DNA of 64,000 nucleotides from Bacillaceae bacterium (GTDB lineage Bacteria > Bacillota > Bacilli > JACDOE01), in assembly GCA_017656255.1 (NCBI GenBank), contig JACDOE010000001.1, positions 995,205-1,059,204 of the forward strand. Reading direction: 5' to 3'. Shown piece by piece: positions 8,490-15,665 of this stretch (positions are counted from its first letter, which is position 1; each line of letters begins with the position of its first letter). Position numbers and translations under genes: made by a program. The notes under the pieces are model-generated. The model saw only the letters and a list, made by a program, of their open reading frames with translations, made no database searches and was not told where the DNA came from.

Positions 8490-8918
8490 TCAGGAGCTTT
8501 CTGCCTGATCAACCTGGAAAATAATTTCCTGGCCGATTCCATAGTTTTCATGATTATTATGTGCCAGTTCAACTTTGACCGTGTGTTTGCCCTCTGGAAT
8601 ATCACGCAGCACATAAGAAGGTTTAAAGATTTTCGCTACTTTCTTTCCATCCAGATAAATGTGAATGTGATCTTCTCCAAACTTGTTTTCCTTCCCCATG
8701 TTCTCAAGAGTCAGATCGAAATGATCGACCTGGACATCGAGTGAAAGATCGTTGCCATTCAATTGATAGGATACATCTAATTGCGGAGCCTCTTTCAGGG
8801 TATTCTCAACCGCATCATTTTTCATCTGAAATGCCTGAATCACGAGCAGAAACAGCAAAATTAACAGATAGCGCTTTAAAAATCCCTTCCAGCTCCAGGT
8901 TTTCTCCCATAGCATCAT
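8490..8918 (-). CDS. Small membrane-anchored extracytoplasmic protein of unknown function
   Basis: 142 aa from the ATG at 8918, 11 nt after AGGAGG; a frame opening at 8945 has no ribosome-binding site. One transmembrane helix at about residues 17-32 (YLLILLFLLVIQAF) is followed by a beta-rich domain with HIHIYLDGKKV and LRDIPEGKHTVKVELAHNNHE. This resembles small extracytoplasmic domains of the DUF4399 type, but the match is only by eye. It lies 25 bp upstream of the XPB helicase on the same strand and is probably in that operon, although a membrane protein is an odd companion. Confidence 0.7.
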   Translation of the reverse strand: MMLWEKTWSWKGFLKRYLLILLFLLVIQAFQMKNDAVENTLKEAPQLDVSYQLNGNDLSLDVQVDHFDLTLENMGKENKFGEDHIHIYLDGKKVAKIFKPSYVLRDIPEGKHTVKVELAHNNHENYGIGQEIIFQVDQAESS

Positions 8919-9007
8919 AGTTTCGGCATCCTCCTTTGTGAACATAGTGGATGCCGTTAGTATGCCACAATGAAAGGCAAAACATTCTGCTTATCCCTGT
9001 GAGGCCG

Positions 9008-9685
9008 TTATTCCCGTGCCTTTCGAAAACCGGCGTCCAGCGCTTCTCTTTCAGTCTTGAACCATTTTTCCGGTTTCACCTGGTCATAGTAGCGTCCGCC
9101 GGGCATATGATAGATTTTTTCTCCGCTTGAATTGATGTTTCCTTTGATTAACGGACGACCATCCTCATCGACATAGGGCTTATCCAGATCCTGAATCGCC
9201 CACAACCCCCGGTTGTGATCCCGCGCTTCTTTCTGTACAGAAAGAAAATGTTCGGCATACGTCACATTAGGTGGCACGGTCATGACCTGGGCATAACCTT
9301 CTTTGAGGAGAAGTTCATTGAAAAAGGTCCCGTCATCCAGATACACATATGCCAGCAGGCGCCCATAATGATCCTTCTTTTCGATATCGTATTTCAGCCG
9401 GACTTCACTTCCCAGGAGATAAGTTTTAGTAAAATCAGTGGCTTTTTGAGCCAGCATACGTTCTTCTTCCGTTTTTCCTTTCATTTCAGGTGTATCGACG
9501 CCAATCAATCGGACTTTCCACTTTTCATCCAGGGTGAACGTATCACCATCGGTAACGGCGGTCACGGTGCCTTTTTTCGGATTATGGGTTTTATCATCGG
9601 AAACGGAATCGATTGGCATGCCGCATCCTGAAACAACCAGAATCAGGAGAAAGAAGATGATCCATCGGGTTGTTTTTTGTAACAT
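9008..9685 (-). CDS. Thermonuclease (SNase)-family lipoprotein
   Basis: 225 aa, ATG with AAAGGAG at 8-nt spacing. A lipoprotein signal peptide ends in the lipobox VSGC, so the enzyme is probably tethered outside the membrane. The SNase domain spans about residues 38-165 with the expected VTDGDTFTL, RLIGVDTPE, DHYGRLLAYVYL and EGYAQV motifs; the Asp, Arg and Glu catalytic residues of staphylococcal nuclease appear present. A C-terminal extension (GNINSSGEKIYHMPGGRYYDQV) is typical of Bacillus YncB-like nucleases. It degrades extracellular DNA or RNA with Ca2+. The next gene starts 90 bp downstream on the same strand. Confidence 0.9.
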   Translation of the reverse strand: MLQKTTRWIIFFLLILVVSGCGMPIDSVSDDKTHNPKKGTVTAVTDGDTFTLDEKWKVRLIGVDTPEMKGKTEEERMLAQKATDFTKTYLLGSEVRLKYDIEKKDHYGRLLAYVYLDDGTFFNELLLKEGYAQVMTVPPNVTYAEHFLSVQKEARDHNRGLWAIQDLDKPYVDEDGRPLIKGNINSSGEKIYHMPGGRYYDQVKPEKWFKTEREALDAGFRKARE

Positions 9686-9774
9686 AGCTGTATCTCCTTT
9701 TGCAATGGGATGGATAACATCACTATGATATCATCCACTCACACAAAATAGAAAGATGCTGATACCGGGAATTT

Positions 9775-9815
9775 AAAAAACCTGTTGGCCTGAGATTCAC
9801 AGGCGTAACAGGTTT
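9775..9815 (-). terminator. Terminator after the 9821 membrane-protein gene
   Basis: Stem CCTGTT-GCCTG with CAGGC-AACAGG (arms 9781-9792 and 9800-9812). On the minus strand it is followed by a run of six T (9775-9780). Confidence 0.8.
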
Positions 9816-9820
9816 TATAA

Positions 9821-10504
9821 TTACGATTGTTTTTTTGAAATGGATCCGATTTTTTTAAAATACGCAAAAATCGTATCCACAACGGTCAGAAATTTGCCGA
9901 GGAATAGCACGATCTCGGTCCGGTAAGTCAGGGCAAGGTTTTTTCCAACCGCCTTGCTTCCCACGATGGCCGAACTGGTCAATCCGGCAACAAGAACGGA
10001 TACCACAGATTCATACATGGTCATCTCATCACTTAACCGTACAATCTCAATCACAATGGAAGCCCCGGCAAAACCGGCAATATATCCGGCTACATCCCCC
10101 ACCACATCGTTAAAAAAGTTGGCATACTTATCAGCATTTCGTATGATATGAATACATTTCCGGGCACCATAAACTTTTTTGGCCGCCATGGCATTAAACG
10201 GAGGTAAATCCACTGCCGTAATCGCCACGCCGATCATATCGGTCAGAGCTCCGATCAGCACGATCATGATCAATGTGAGAAATCCCAGCAATAGAGAAGA
10301 TTGCCGCAGAAGAATGTCACTGATCGAGCTGATGCCCACCGCAATAAAAAAAGTCCAGATGGAAATGATCAAACTCCAGCGGGTAAAAATAACCATCTTT
10401 TTACCATTCGGCTTTTTATCCTGTCTGGAATAAAACGGCATTTTTTTCAGAATAACAGTCAGCAAAGGCACTATAGGCCCAGGCCTGTCACCCTCGTTAC
10501 TCAA
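9821..10504 (-). CDS. Integral membrane protein of unknown function
   Basis: 227 aa, probable TTG start with AAGGGG ~10 nt upstream; an internal Met at residue 22 has no ribosome-binding site. About four hydrophobic segments (LIISIWTFFIAVGI, LLLGFLTLIMIVLIGALTDMIGVAI, VAGYIAGFAGASIVIEI, VVSVLVAGLTSSAIVG) with conserved-looking polar stretches such as NDVVGDVAGY. Similar proteins are sometimes labelled CorB/DUF21-like, but I cannot confirm that by eye and no CBS domain follows. A strong terminator lies downstream and an AT-rich 105-bp gap upstream contains TATAAT on the coding strand. Confidence 0.7.
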   Translation of the reverse strand: MSNEGDRPGPIVPLLTVILKKMPFYSRQDKKPNGKKMVIFTRWSLIISIWTFFIAVGISSISDILLRQSSLLLGFLTLIMIVLIGALTDMIGVAITAVDLPPFNAMAAKKVYGARKCIHIIRNADKYANFFNDVVGDVAGYIAGFAGASIVIEIVRLSDEMTMYESVVSVLVAGLTSSAIVGSKAVGKNLALTYRTEIVLFLGKFLTVVDTIFAYFKKIGSISKKQS

Positions 10505-10609
10505 AAGTCATTTCCCCTTTTAAAAAAGATAATTACTTATTTTTTACTATTTTTATTATACTTTTTTCTATTAAAATGTGCCAGTGTTCACCTGATTGTA
10601 TGATCCGGA

Positions 10610-11869
10610 TTATAATGACAATCTGTCGTGTTCAAACCGGATCTCGACCGGACCGTCTACGTACTCAATGCCACGGGATTGTTTAATATCTTCATAGATA
10701 CTTTCTGAAACCCATAATTCATCGAGATGAAGTGTATTATTTAATACAACCATGTTCAGTTTCGATGGTTCATTCATTCTGAGCACTTTATTCACGGCGG
10801 CAAATAAGTCCCTGTCATCGGCAAAAGTCATGGGAATCGCGGCTCTGGTCACAAAACCGGTGGTCATCGTATTTAAATAAGTTGCCTCCCTGTCCATTTT
10901 GTCTACCAGACGCTGGGTGGTGAAATCGGCCAACCCAATCCCTGTCGCATTTCCGTGAGATGCTTCCGATAAATCCAGTACAGCCAGGTATTTGATATGG
11001 ATGTGGTCGGGTTCTTTTACGCCCTCAATTCTTAATCTGCCGATGACATTGGTATCCATGCCAGTACCGCTGTAATTTTTCCCCATTTCCCGAATCACAG
11101 CAAAATCAACTTGCCGTACAGGAAGTTTCGGCATATATTGTCTGGCTTTGACAAGCAGTTCTTTTTCCTTTTCCAGGATCTCCGTTTTACGTAAACCTTT
11201 GATGATGGCTGTCTGTTCCATCGCATTTTCCACTATACCGATACCACCGATAACCGGGCCTTTTTCCAGTACTTTTCGGGCAATTGAGGGAATGGATTCA
11301 GCCAGTTTTTCAGCACCCAGGCTGTGAACCATGGCGGCACCTTCTGCCCTTCCCAGCCCGACGGCCATCATTTTTACAAGTCCGCTTTCAAAGGGACCTG
11401 AAAACGAGGTGTGAGGCTTAATGCGATTCAAAACCAGTATCCCGTCTGCTTCAGCCGCTTCTTTCGCCATATAGACCGGTAAACCTTGGATACCGGTATC
11501 GGTTGTCCCCAGAAGAATGACTTCAGATGAGACACTGACCGGACAACCCGTATTTTCTTCCGTTATTCCCAGACTGGTTAGAACCGCCTGTTGACCTTCT
11601 TCCGTCCCGCCTCCATGACTACCCATGGCCGATACCAGAAATGGTTCAAAACCCGCGCCCTTCAGTTGATTCACGACAGCCCTCAATATCGGGATGATAC
11701 CGGAAATCCCTCTGCTTCCGGCTGTAATTGCAATTCTGGCTCCCGGACTGAGCGAAATGCCGTCCAGTATGTAAGCAACCTGTTGATTTATCTCTGTTTC
11801 AAGATCCCTGACGACGGGCTGATCATCATATTTTTGCTTGATCTTGTAGAGTTTCGGCCAGGCTTTCAT
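10610..11869 (-). CDS. LarA/DUF2088 superfamily protein (lactate racemase-like)
   Basis: 419 aa. Residues ~40-200 match the DUF2088/LarA N-terminal domain: AITAGSRGI, SAMGSHGGGTEEGQ and NRIKPHTSFSGPFESGLVKMMAVGLG. LarA is a nickel-pincer-nucleotide dependent lactate racemase, and the superfamily includes other 2-hydroxyacid racemases and epimerases. No larB, larC or larE cofactor genes lie in the window. It overlaps the upstream FAH-family gene by ATGA (11866-11869), implying one transcript and a shared pathway of a sugar acid or 2-hydroxyacid. The exact substrate cannot be told. Confidence 0.78.
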   Translation of the reverse strand: MKAWPKLYKIKQKYDDQPVVRDLETEINQQVAYILDGISLSPGARIAITAGSRGISGIIPILRAVVNQLKGAGFEPFLVSAMGSHGGGTEEGQQAVLTSLGITEENTGCPVSVSSEVILLGTTDTGIQGLPVYMAKEAAEADGILVLNRIKPHTSFSGPFESGLVKMMAVGLGRAEGAAMVHSLGAEKLAESIPSIARKVLEKGPVIGGIGIVENAMEQTAIIKGLRKTEILEKEKELLVKARQYMPKLPVRQVDFAVIREMGKNYSGTGMDTNVIGRLRIEGVKEPDHIHIKYLAVLDLSEASHGNATGIGLADFTTQRLVDKMDREATYLNTMTTGFVTRAAIPMTFADDRDLFAAVNKVLRMNEPSKLNMVVLNNTLHLDELWVSESIYEDIKQSRGIEYVDGPVEIRFEHDRLSL

Positions 11870-12741
11870 ACATCCACCTTCAGATCTTTGACTTTATTAA
11901 CCAGCGTTTCAAACCCGTTTATCCGGCATTCGACCACATCACCATCTGAAATCGGAACGGCCCCCGGCGTACCTGTTGACAGGATATCTCCCGGTAACCA
12001 CGGCATTACTTTAGAATGAAAGGATACCAGATCCCAGGGACGAAAAGTCATGTTGGCCACCACATTTTTTCGATGTATTTTCCCATTAATAACCGTTGCT
12101 ACTTCCAGTTGAAGGACATCTTCAACTTCGTCGGGGGTGATAAGATGGGGGCCGAAACTGAAAAAGGTGTCAAAACTTTTGGACCGGGTTAAATACCTCG
12201 GATTTTTTCGCAGAATGTCTTCCGCCGTCATATCAATGATGCATGTATAACCGGCCATATAATCTTTGGCCTCAGCCTCAGAAACATCCTTACATTCCCG
12301 GCCAAATATGATGCCGAGCTCTGCTTCAGCCGTGGTTTGTTCTGATTGAACCGGAATCTTGATCGTATCACGGGGACCGATAATTGTCGTATCCGGTTTC
12401 ATAAAGCTGGCCGGTTCGGTATCGGGGGCCTTTTCACTTAAATCTGAAGCATGTTCCACATAATTCAAACCAATCCCCCAGATTTTACGGGGACGACGAT
12501 ATAACGGACCGTAGACCACCTCTTGATGCGGAATAACCTCCAGCTCTTCCAGTTTGTTTTTTCCATCCTTTCGATACCAGTCGTTCATTTCTTCCAATTG
12601 TCCGGTTTGTATCAGTTCAAATAATGTCGTCGACCAGTTTTGGTGCAAACTGTTGTTGACAGTTTCAACTAAAACAACCCCTTTTTCTGTAACGATGGCA
12701 GCTACTTCCTCCGATCCTTTCTTCACAGTTCCCAGTCTCAT
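11866..12741 (-). CDS. Fumarylacetoacetate hydrolase (FAH)-family protein
   Basis: 291 aa from the ATG at 12741 (AAGGGGAG at 7 nt); an upstream frame to 12765 lacks a ribosome-binding site. The FAH fold core is clear: KIWGIGLNYVEHA, PASFMKPDTTIIGP, EAELGIIFGRECKDVS with the metal-binding Glu residues, GYTCIIDMTAEDI, SFDTFFSFGP and GDILSTGTPGAV. Members hydrolyse or decarboxylate beta-diketo acids, isomerise or hydrate 2-hydroxy-dienoates, or dehydrate sugar acids. Translationally coupled to the LarA-like gene, which favours a sugar-acid or hydroxyacid route over aromatic catabolism; no other aromatic-degradation gene is present. Confidence 0.88.
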   Translation of the reverse strand: MRLGTVKKGSEEVAAIVTEKGVVLVETVNNSLHQNWSTTLFELIQTGQLEEMNDWYRKDGKNKLEELEVIPHQEVVYGPLYRRPRKIWGIGLNYVEHASDLSEKAPDTEPASFMKPDTTIIGPRDTIKIPVQSEQTTAEAELGIIFGRECKDVSEAEAKDYMAGYTCIIDMTAEDILRKNPRYLTRSKSFDTFFSFGPHLITPDEVEDVLQLEVATVINGKIHRKNVVANMTFRPWDLVSFHSKVMPWLPGDILSTGTPGAVPISDGDVVECRINGFETLVNKVKDLKVDV

Positions 12742-12872
12742 GGCAACTCTCCCCTTTTGAATCACGAGATAGAATAGAAAAAATTAATCTGATGCATCAT
12801 CTTATTTCTCTACTTCACCCCTTTTTCCCTTTATGTTATACAAACCTGATCAATCCATAATAAACGATAAAA

Positions 12873-12891
12873 GCTCCCATTTTCAGGGAGC
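12873..12891 (-). terminator. Terminator after the CBS-domain gene
   Basis: Stem GCTCCC/GGGAGC with a 7-nt loop, followed on the minus strand by TTTTATCG; 40 bp beyond the CBS gene stop. Confidence 0.55.
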
Positions 12892-12930
12892 CGGATTTTA
12901 AACAAAATCGTTTATGATTAAAATTTTAAT

Positions 12931-13386
12931 TTACTGAAGGGGTTGTTGACCTTGAGAATGCTGACCGGTAGGCTCTGAAATTTCAGAAAGGGCCTGTCCG
13001 GCTTCGTCGGCAAAATCACGACGTACCGCCATATCTGCCATGGCTACAATACCGACGAGACGACCGTTTTCTACGACAGGCAATCTTCTGATTTGCTGAT
13101 CGGCCATAATCCGGCTTGCGTCATCAACCGTCATGTCAGGCCGTCCCAAAATGACATCGTGACTCATCACTTCATCTACTTTTGCAGATCCGTCTTTTCG
13201 TTCCGCAATGCCCCGAACAACGATATCCCGGTCGGTTACGATCCCGATACAATGCTGGTTTCCATCTACCACCGGGACGACACCTACATTACGGTCTCTC
13301 ATAATTGTAGCAGCCCGGTAAACATCATCGTTCTGTGAGCAGGTTGCGACATCGCTTGTCATAATCTCCTGTAAGGTTTTTTGCAT
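12931..13386 (-). CDS. CBS-domain pair protein
   Basis: 151 aa, ATG with AAGGAGG nearby. Two tandem CBS domains fill residues ~5-125 (EIMTSDVATCSQNDDVYRAATIMRD; VMSHDVILGRPDMTVDDASRIMAD), ending in a Gln-rich tail. Stand-alone CBS pairs sense adenine nucleotides such as AMP, ATP or SAM and regulate partner enzymes; B. subtilis YhcV is of this type. The partner is unknown. It is transcribed alone: the upstream gene is divergent and a terminator follows. Confidence 0.88.
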   Translation of the reverse strand: MQKTLQEIMTSDVATCSQNDDVYRAATIMRDRNVGVVPVVDGNQHCIGIVTDRDIVVRGIAERKDGSAKVDEVMSHDVILGRPDMTVDDASRIMADQQIRRLPVVENGRLVGIVAMADMAVRRDFADEAGQALSEISEPTGQHSQGQQPLQ

Positions 13387-13508
13387 CTCAATACCTCCTT
13401 TTCAATTCTAATTTGCCCCGTGAAAATGCCTTTATGCATGACTTCTCAAAATGGTTCTTAACTTTGCCATACCTACGCCATTTCCGATGTTTCGTATTTC
13501 CATAAATA

Positions 13509-13517
13509 TGTTATAAT
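13509..13517 (+). promoter_or_regulatory. Extended -10 promoter of the YugN-like gene
   Basis: TGTTATAAT (TG plus perfect TATAAT), 36 nt before the ATG at 13553; the -35 is weak. The same TGTTAYAAT form recurs at 33100, 55032 and 62650. Confidence 0.6.
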
Positions 13518-13552
13518 ACGAAAAAGATAAATAGTTGAAGGAGGAAACCAAC

Positions 13553-13897
13553 ATGATTTTAAAAGATACAGGAATTGAAGGACTTGAACTGACATTTGCC
13601 GAGCTTGATTTTCTGTTGAAAGAAAACGGATTTGTTCGCTGGTCCTGGGATTACGATCACGCTACTTATGATTACAAATACGAAGAGCAGGACGGCGTCT
13701 ATTACCTGCGTATCACAGGAGATGTTCTGGAAGGCGAAGTTGAAAAGGGTGAATCCGTACTGCGTTTGTACGAGCCTTATATCGGAAAAGCTGTTTTCCC
13801 GCATGGTATTGATTATGACATCGAAGTTCCCAATCAGGTGTTAAACAATGCTAAACAAAAATTGTCTGAAGTCAAATCTGCACTTGTAGCAAACTGA
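13553..13897 (+). CDS. YugN-like family protein
   Basis: 114 aa from the ATG at 13553 with AAGGAGG at 8 nt; an apparent TTG start at 13535 would include the ribosome-binding site and is rejected. The sequence (GFVRWSWDYDHATYDYK, GVYYLRITGDVLEGEVE, YIGKAVFPHGIDYD) follows the YugN-like (PF08868 type) pattern of small cytoplasmic Bacillales proteins of unknown role. It precedes ftsW by 55 bp on the same strand and may share its transcript. Confidence 0.8.
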   Translation: MILKDTGIEGLELTFAELDFLLKENGFVRWSWDYDHATYDYKYEEQDGVYYLRITGDVLEGEVEKGESVLRLYEPYIGKAVFPHGIDYDIEVPNQVLNNAKQKLSEVKSALVAN

Positions 13898-13952
13898 TTC
13901 AATCGTTCTGCGGTTGTAAAGGAAGTCTGTTTTCCTTGTTGGGAGGCTAATT

Positions 13953-15095
13953 ATGGAACGATCCCGTGGCGCACCTGATTTTCTGTTGTTGTTTCTCACC
14001 CTGTCCCTGGTTGGGTTTGGTATCGTCATGGTGTTTAGCGCCAGTTCAATCCTTGCTTACATGAGTGCGGATTATAATCATGACAGTATGTACTTTGTGA
14101 AAAAGCAGGCTCTGTGGGCCGTGATCGGCTTTGTCGCCATGCTGGTCGTGATGAACATTCCGTATCAGTTTTATAAAAAATTGTTTTTTCCGATTATGAT
14201 ACTTTCCTTCATCCTGCTTTTACTGGTCAAGGTTCCCGGACTGGGTGCAACCATTAATGAAGCCAGAAGCTGGTTGAAGATAGGGCCATATACTTTACAG
14301 ACATCCGAGCTGGCCAAACTGGGCTTGATTATTTATCTGGCCGGCCTGATCAACAAAAAAAGAGAGCGGTTCCGCGTGTTTTCCACGGGCCTTCTGCCCG
14401 CAGTGGTGGTAACGGGTGGTTTTTTTATTACGATTGCAACCCAACCGGACTTCGGAACAGCTTCGATTCTGCTCGCTACGGCGGTCATTGTCATATTCGC
14501 CGGGGGGGCTCATCTGAAACATATTTTCTACCTGAGCCTTCCCGCCATTTTATTCAGCCTTTATTATATTTTTGATCCCCGGCATCCCTACAGAATGGAC
14601 AGGATTACGTCTTATCTGAATCCCTGGAATGATTCACTGGGATCCGGATTCCAGTTGATTCACTCATACTATGCAATGGGACACGGGGGACTGACGGGAG
14701 TAGGATTTGGGAAAAGTATCCAGAAATTTCTCTACCTCCCTCTTCCCCAGACTGATTTTATTTTTGCCGTGATGGCGGAAGAACTCGGTTTTATCGGATG
14801 TACCGCTTTTATCATCGTATTTCTGTTGTTTTTGTGGCGGGCTGTTTATATCAGCCTGAAATCCCGTGATGTATTTGCCTACCTGCTTGGTATCGGCATT
14901 GTGGGAATGATTGCGGTTCAGGCTGTGATTAACATTGGTGGTGTTACCGGTACGATCCCCATCACCGGGGTTCCCCTTCCGTTCATCAGTTATGGCGGTT
15001 CCTCTCTTTTGACCTGTATGATCGGGACCGGGCTTATCTTGTCGATCTCCCGGCAAATCGACAGAACAGAGGACAAGGAACCGGCCAGAGGTTAA
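13953..15095 (+). CDS. ftsW: FtsW/RodA/SpoVE-family SEDS peptidoglycan glycosyltransferase
   Basis: 380 aa with about ten membrane helices. SEDS signatures are visible: VMVFSASS near the N-terminus, PYTLQTSELAKLGLIIYLA, QPDFGTASIL (the Asp is catalytic in RodA/FtsW), GLTGVGFGKSIQKFLYLPLPQTDFIFAVMAEELGFIG, and PITGVPLPFISYGGSSLL. SEDS proteins polymerise lipid II with a partner class B PBP. The lipid-II motifs fit FtsW or SpoVE better than RodA, but the paralogue cannot be decided from sequence alone. In B. subtilis ftsW neighbours ylaN; here ylaN is 5 kb away. GGGAGG precedes the ATG. Confidence 0.85.
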   Translation: MERSRGAPDFLLLFLTLSLVGFGIVMVFSASSILAYMSADYNHDSMYFVKKQALWAVIGFVAMLVVMNIPYQFYKKLFFPIMILSFILLLLVKVPGLGATINEARSWLKIGPYTLQTSELAKLGLIIYLAGLINKKRERFRVFSTGLLPAVVVTGGFFITIATQPDFGTASILLATAVIVIFAGGAHLKHIFYLSLPAILFSLYYIFDPRHPYRMDRITSYLNPWNDSLGSGFQLIHSYYAMGHGGLTGVGFGKSIQKFLYLPLPQTDFIFAVMAEELGFIGCTAFIIVFLLFLWRAVYISLKSRDVFAYLLGIGIVGMIAVQAVINIGGVTGTIPITGVPLPFISYGGSSLLTCMIGTGLILSISRQIDRTEDKEPARG

Positions 15096-15109
15096 AAATC
15101 ACCAAATCA

Positions 15110-15137
15110 AATAAGCACCCGTCAATGGGTGCTTATT
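15110..15137. terminator. Bidirectional terminator between ftsW and the Asp23-like gene
   Basis: Perfect 11-bp arms AATAAGCACCC and GGGTGCTTATT, 6-nt loop, followed by TTTTTAA on the plus strand and flanked by A-rich sequence on the other side. Confidence 0.9.
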
Positions 15138-15148
15138 TTTAATCCATT

Positions 15149-15529
15149 TTACTTAACCCGATTGTCATCATCGCCGGAGGCTTCCTCTTTCAAATCTACG
15201 CCTTCGACTTTAACGTTTACCTCTACCACATTTAAACCAGTCATGGACTCTACCGCATTTTTAACATTATTTTGCAGGTTCCGGGAAACCTCGTCGATCT
15301 TCATACCGTATTTGACAATAACACGTAAATCGATGGCTGCCTCGTATTCTCCAACTTCAACATGAACACCTTTATGGACGTTTTTACCACTGACCCTTCG
15401 GGCCAGCCCTTCTGTAATACCACCTGACATCGCCACGACACCGGGTGTTTCCGACGCTGCGATGCCCGCAATAACCGCTACAACATCATCCGCAATTCGT
15501 ACAATGCCGCTCTCCTTGGTATCAGCCAT
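15149..15529 (-). CDS. Asp23/Gls24-family protein
   Basis: 126 aa from the ATG at 15529 with AAGGAGG at 7-8 nt; the frame continues to 15583 without a ribosome-binding site. The Asp23 domain is clear (GIVRIADDVVAVIAGIAASETPGVVAMSG, GKNVHKGVHVEVGEYEAAIDLRVIVKYGM, NLQNNVKNAVESMTGLNVVEVNVKVEGV). Family members are envelope-stress or membrane-associated proteins; B. subtilis YqhY and YloU belong here, with YqhY linked to fatty-acid synthesis control. It is monocistronic with a strong shared terminator and a TATAAT about 70 nt upstream. Confidence 0.88.
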   Translation of the reverse strand: MADTKESGIVRIADDVVAVIAGIAASETPGVVAMSGGITEGLARRVSGKNVHKGVHVEVGEYEAAIDLRVIVKYGMKIDEVSRNLQNNVKNAVESMTGLNVVEVNVKVEGVDLKEEASGDDDNRVK

Positions 15530-15665
15530 CCAAAAGCCTCCTTTTTTACTTCCCTGTGTCCAATTGATATGGGCGAATGACACAGTCCTTTTTTATTATT
15601 ATATCGTGAACTGATCAAATCGCTACTTATTTTCTTCGATTTTTTTTCTGAAAAATCCTTTTTTA

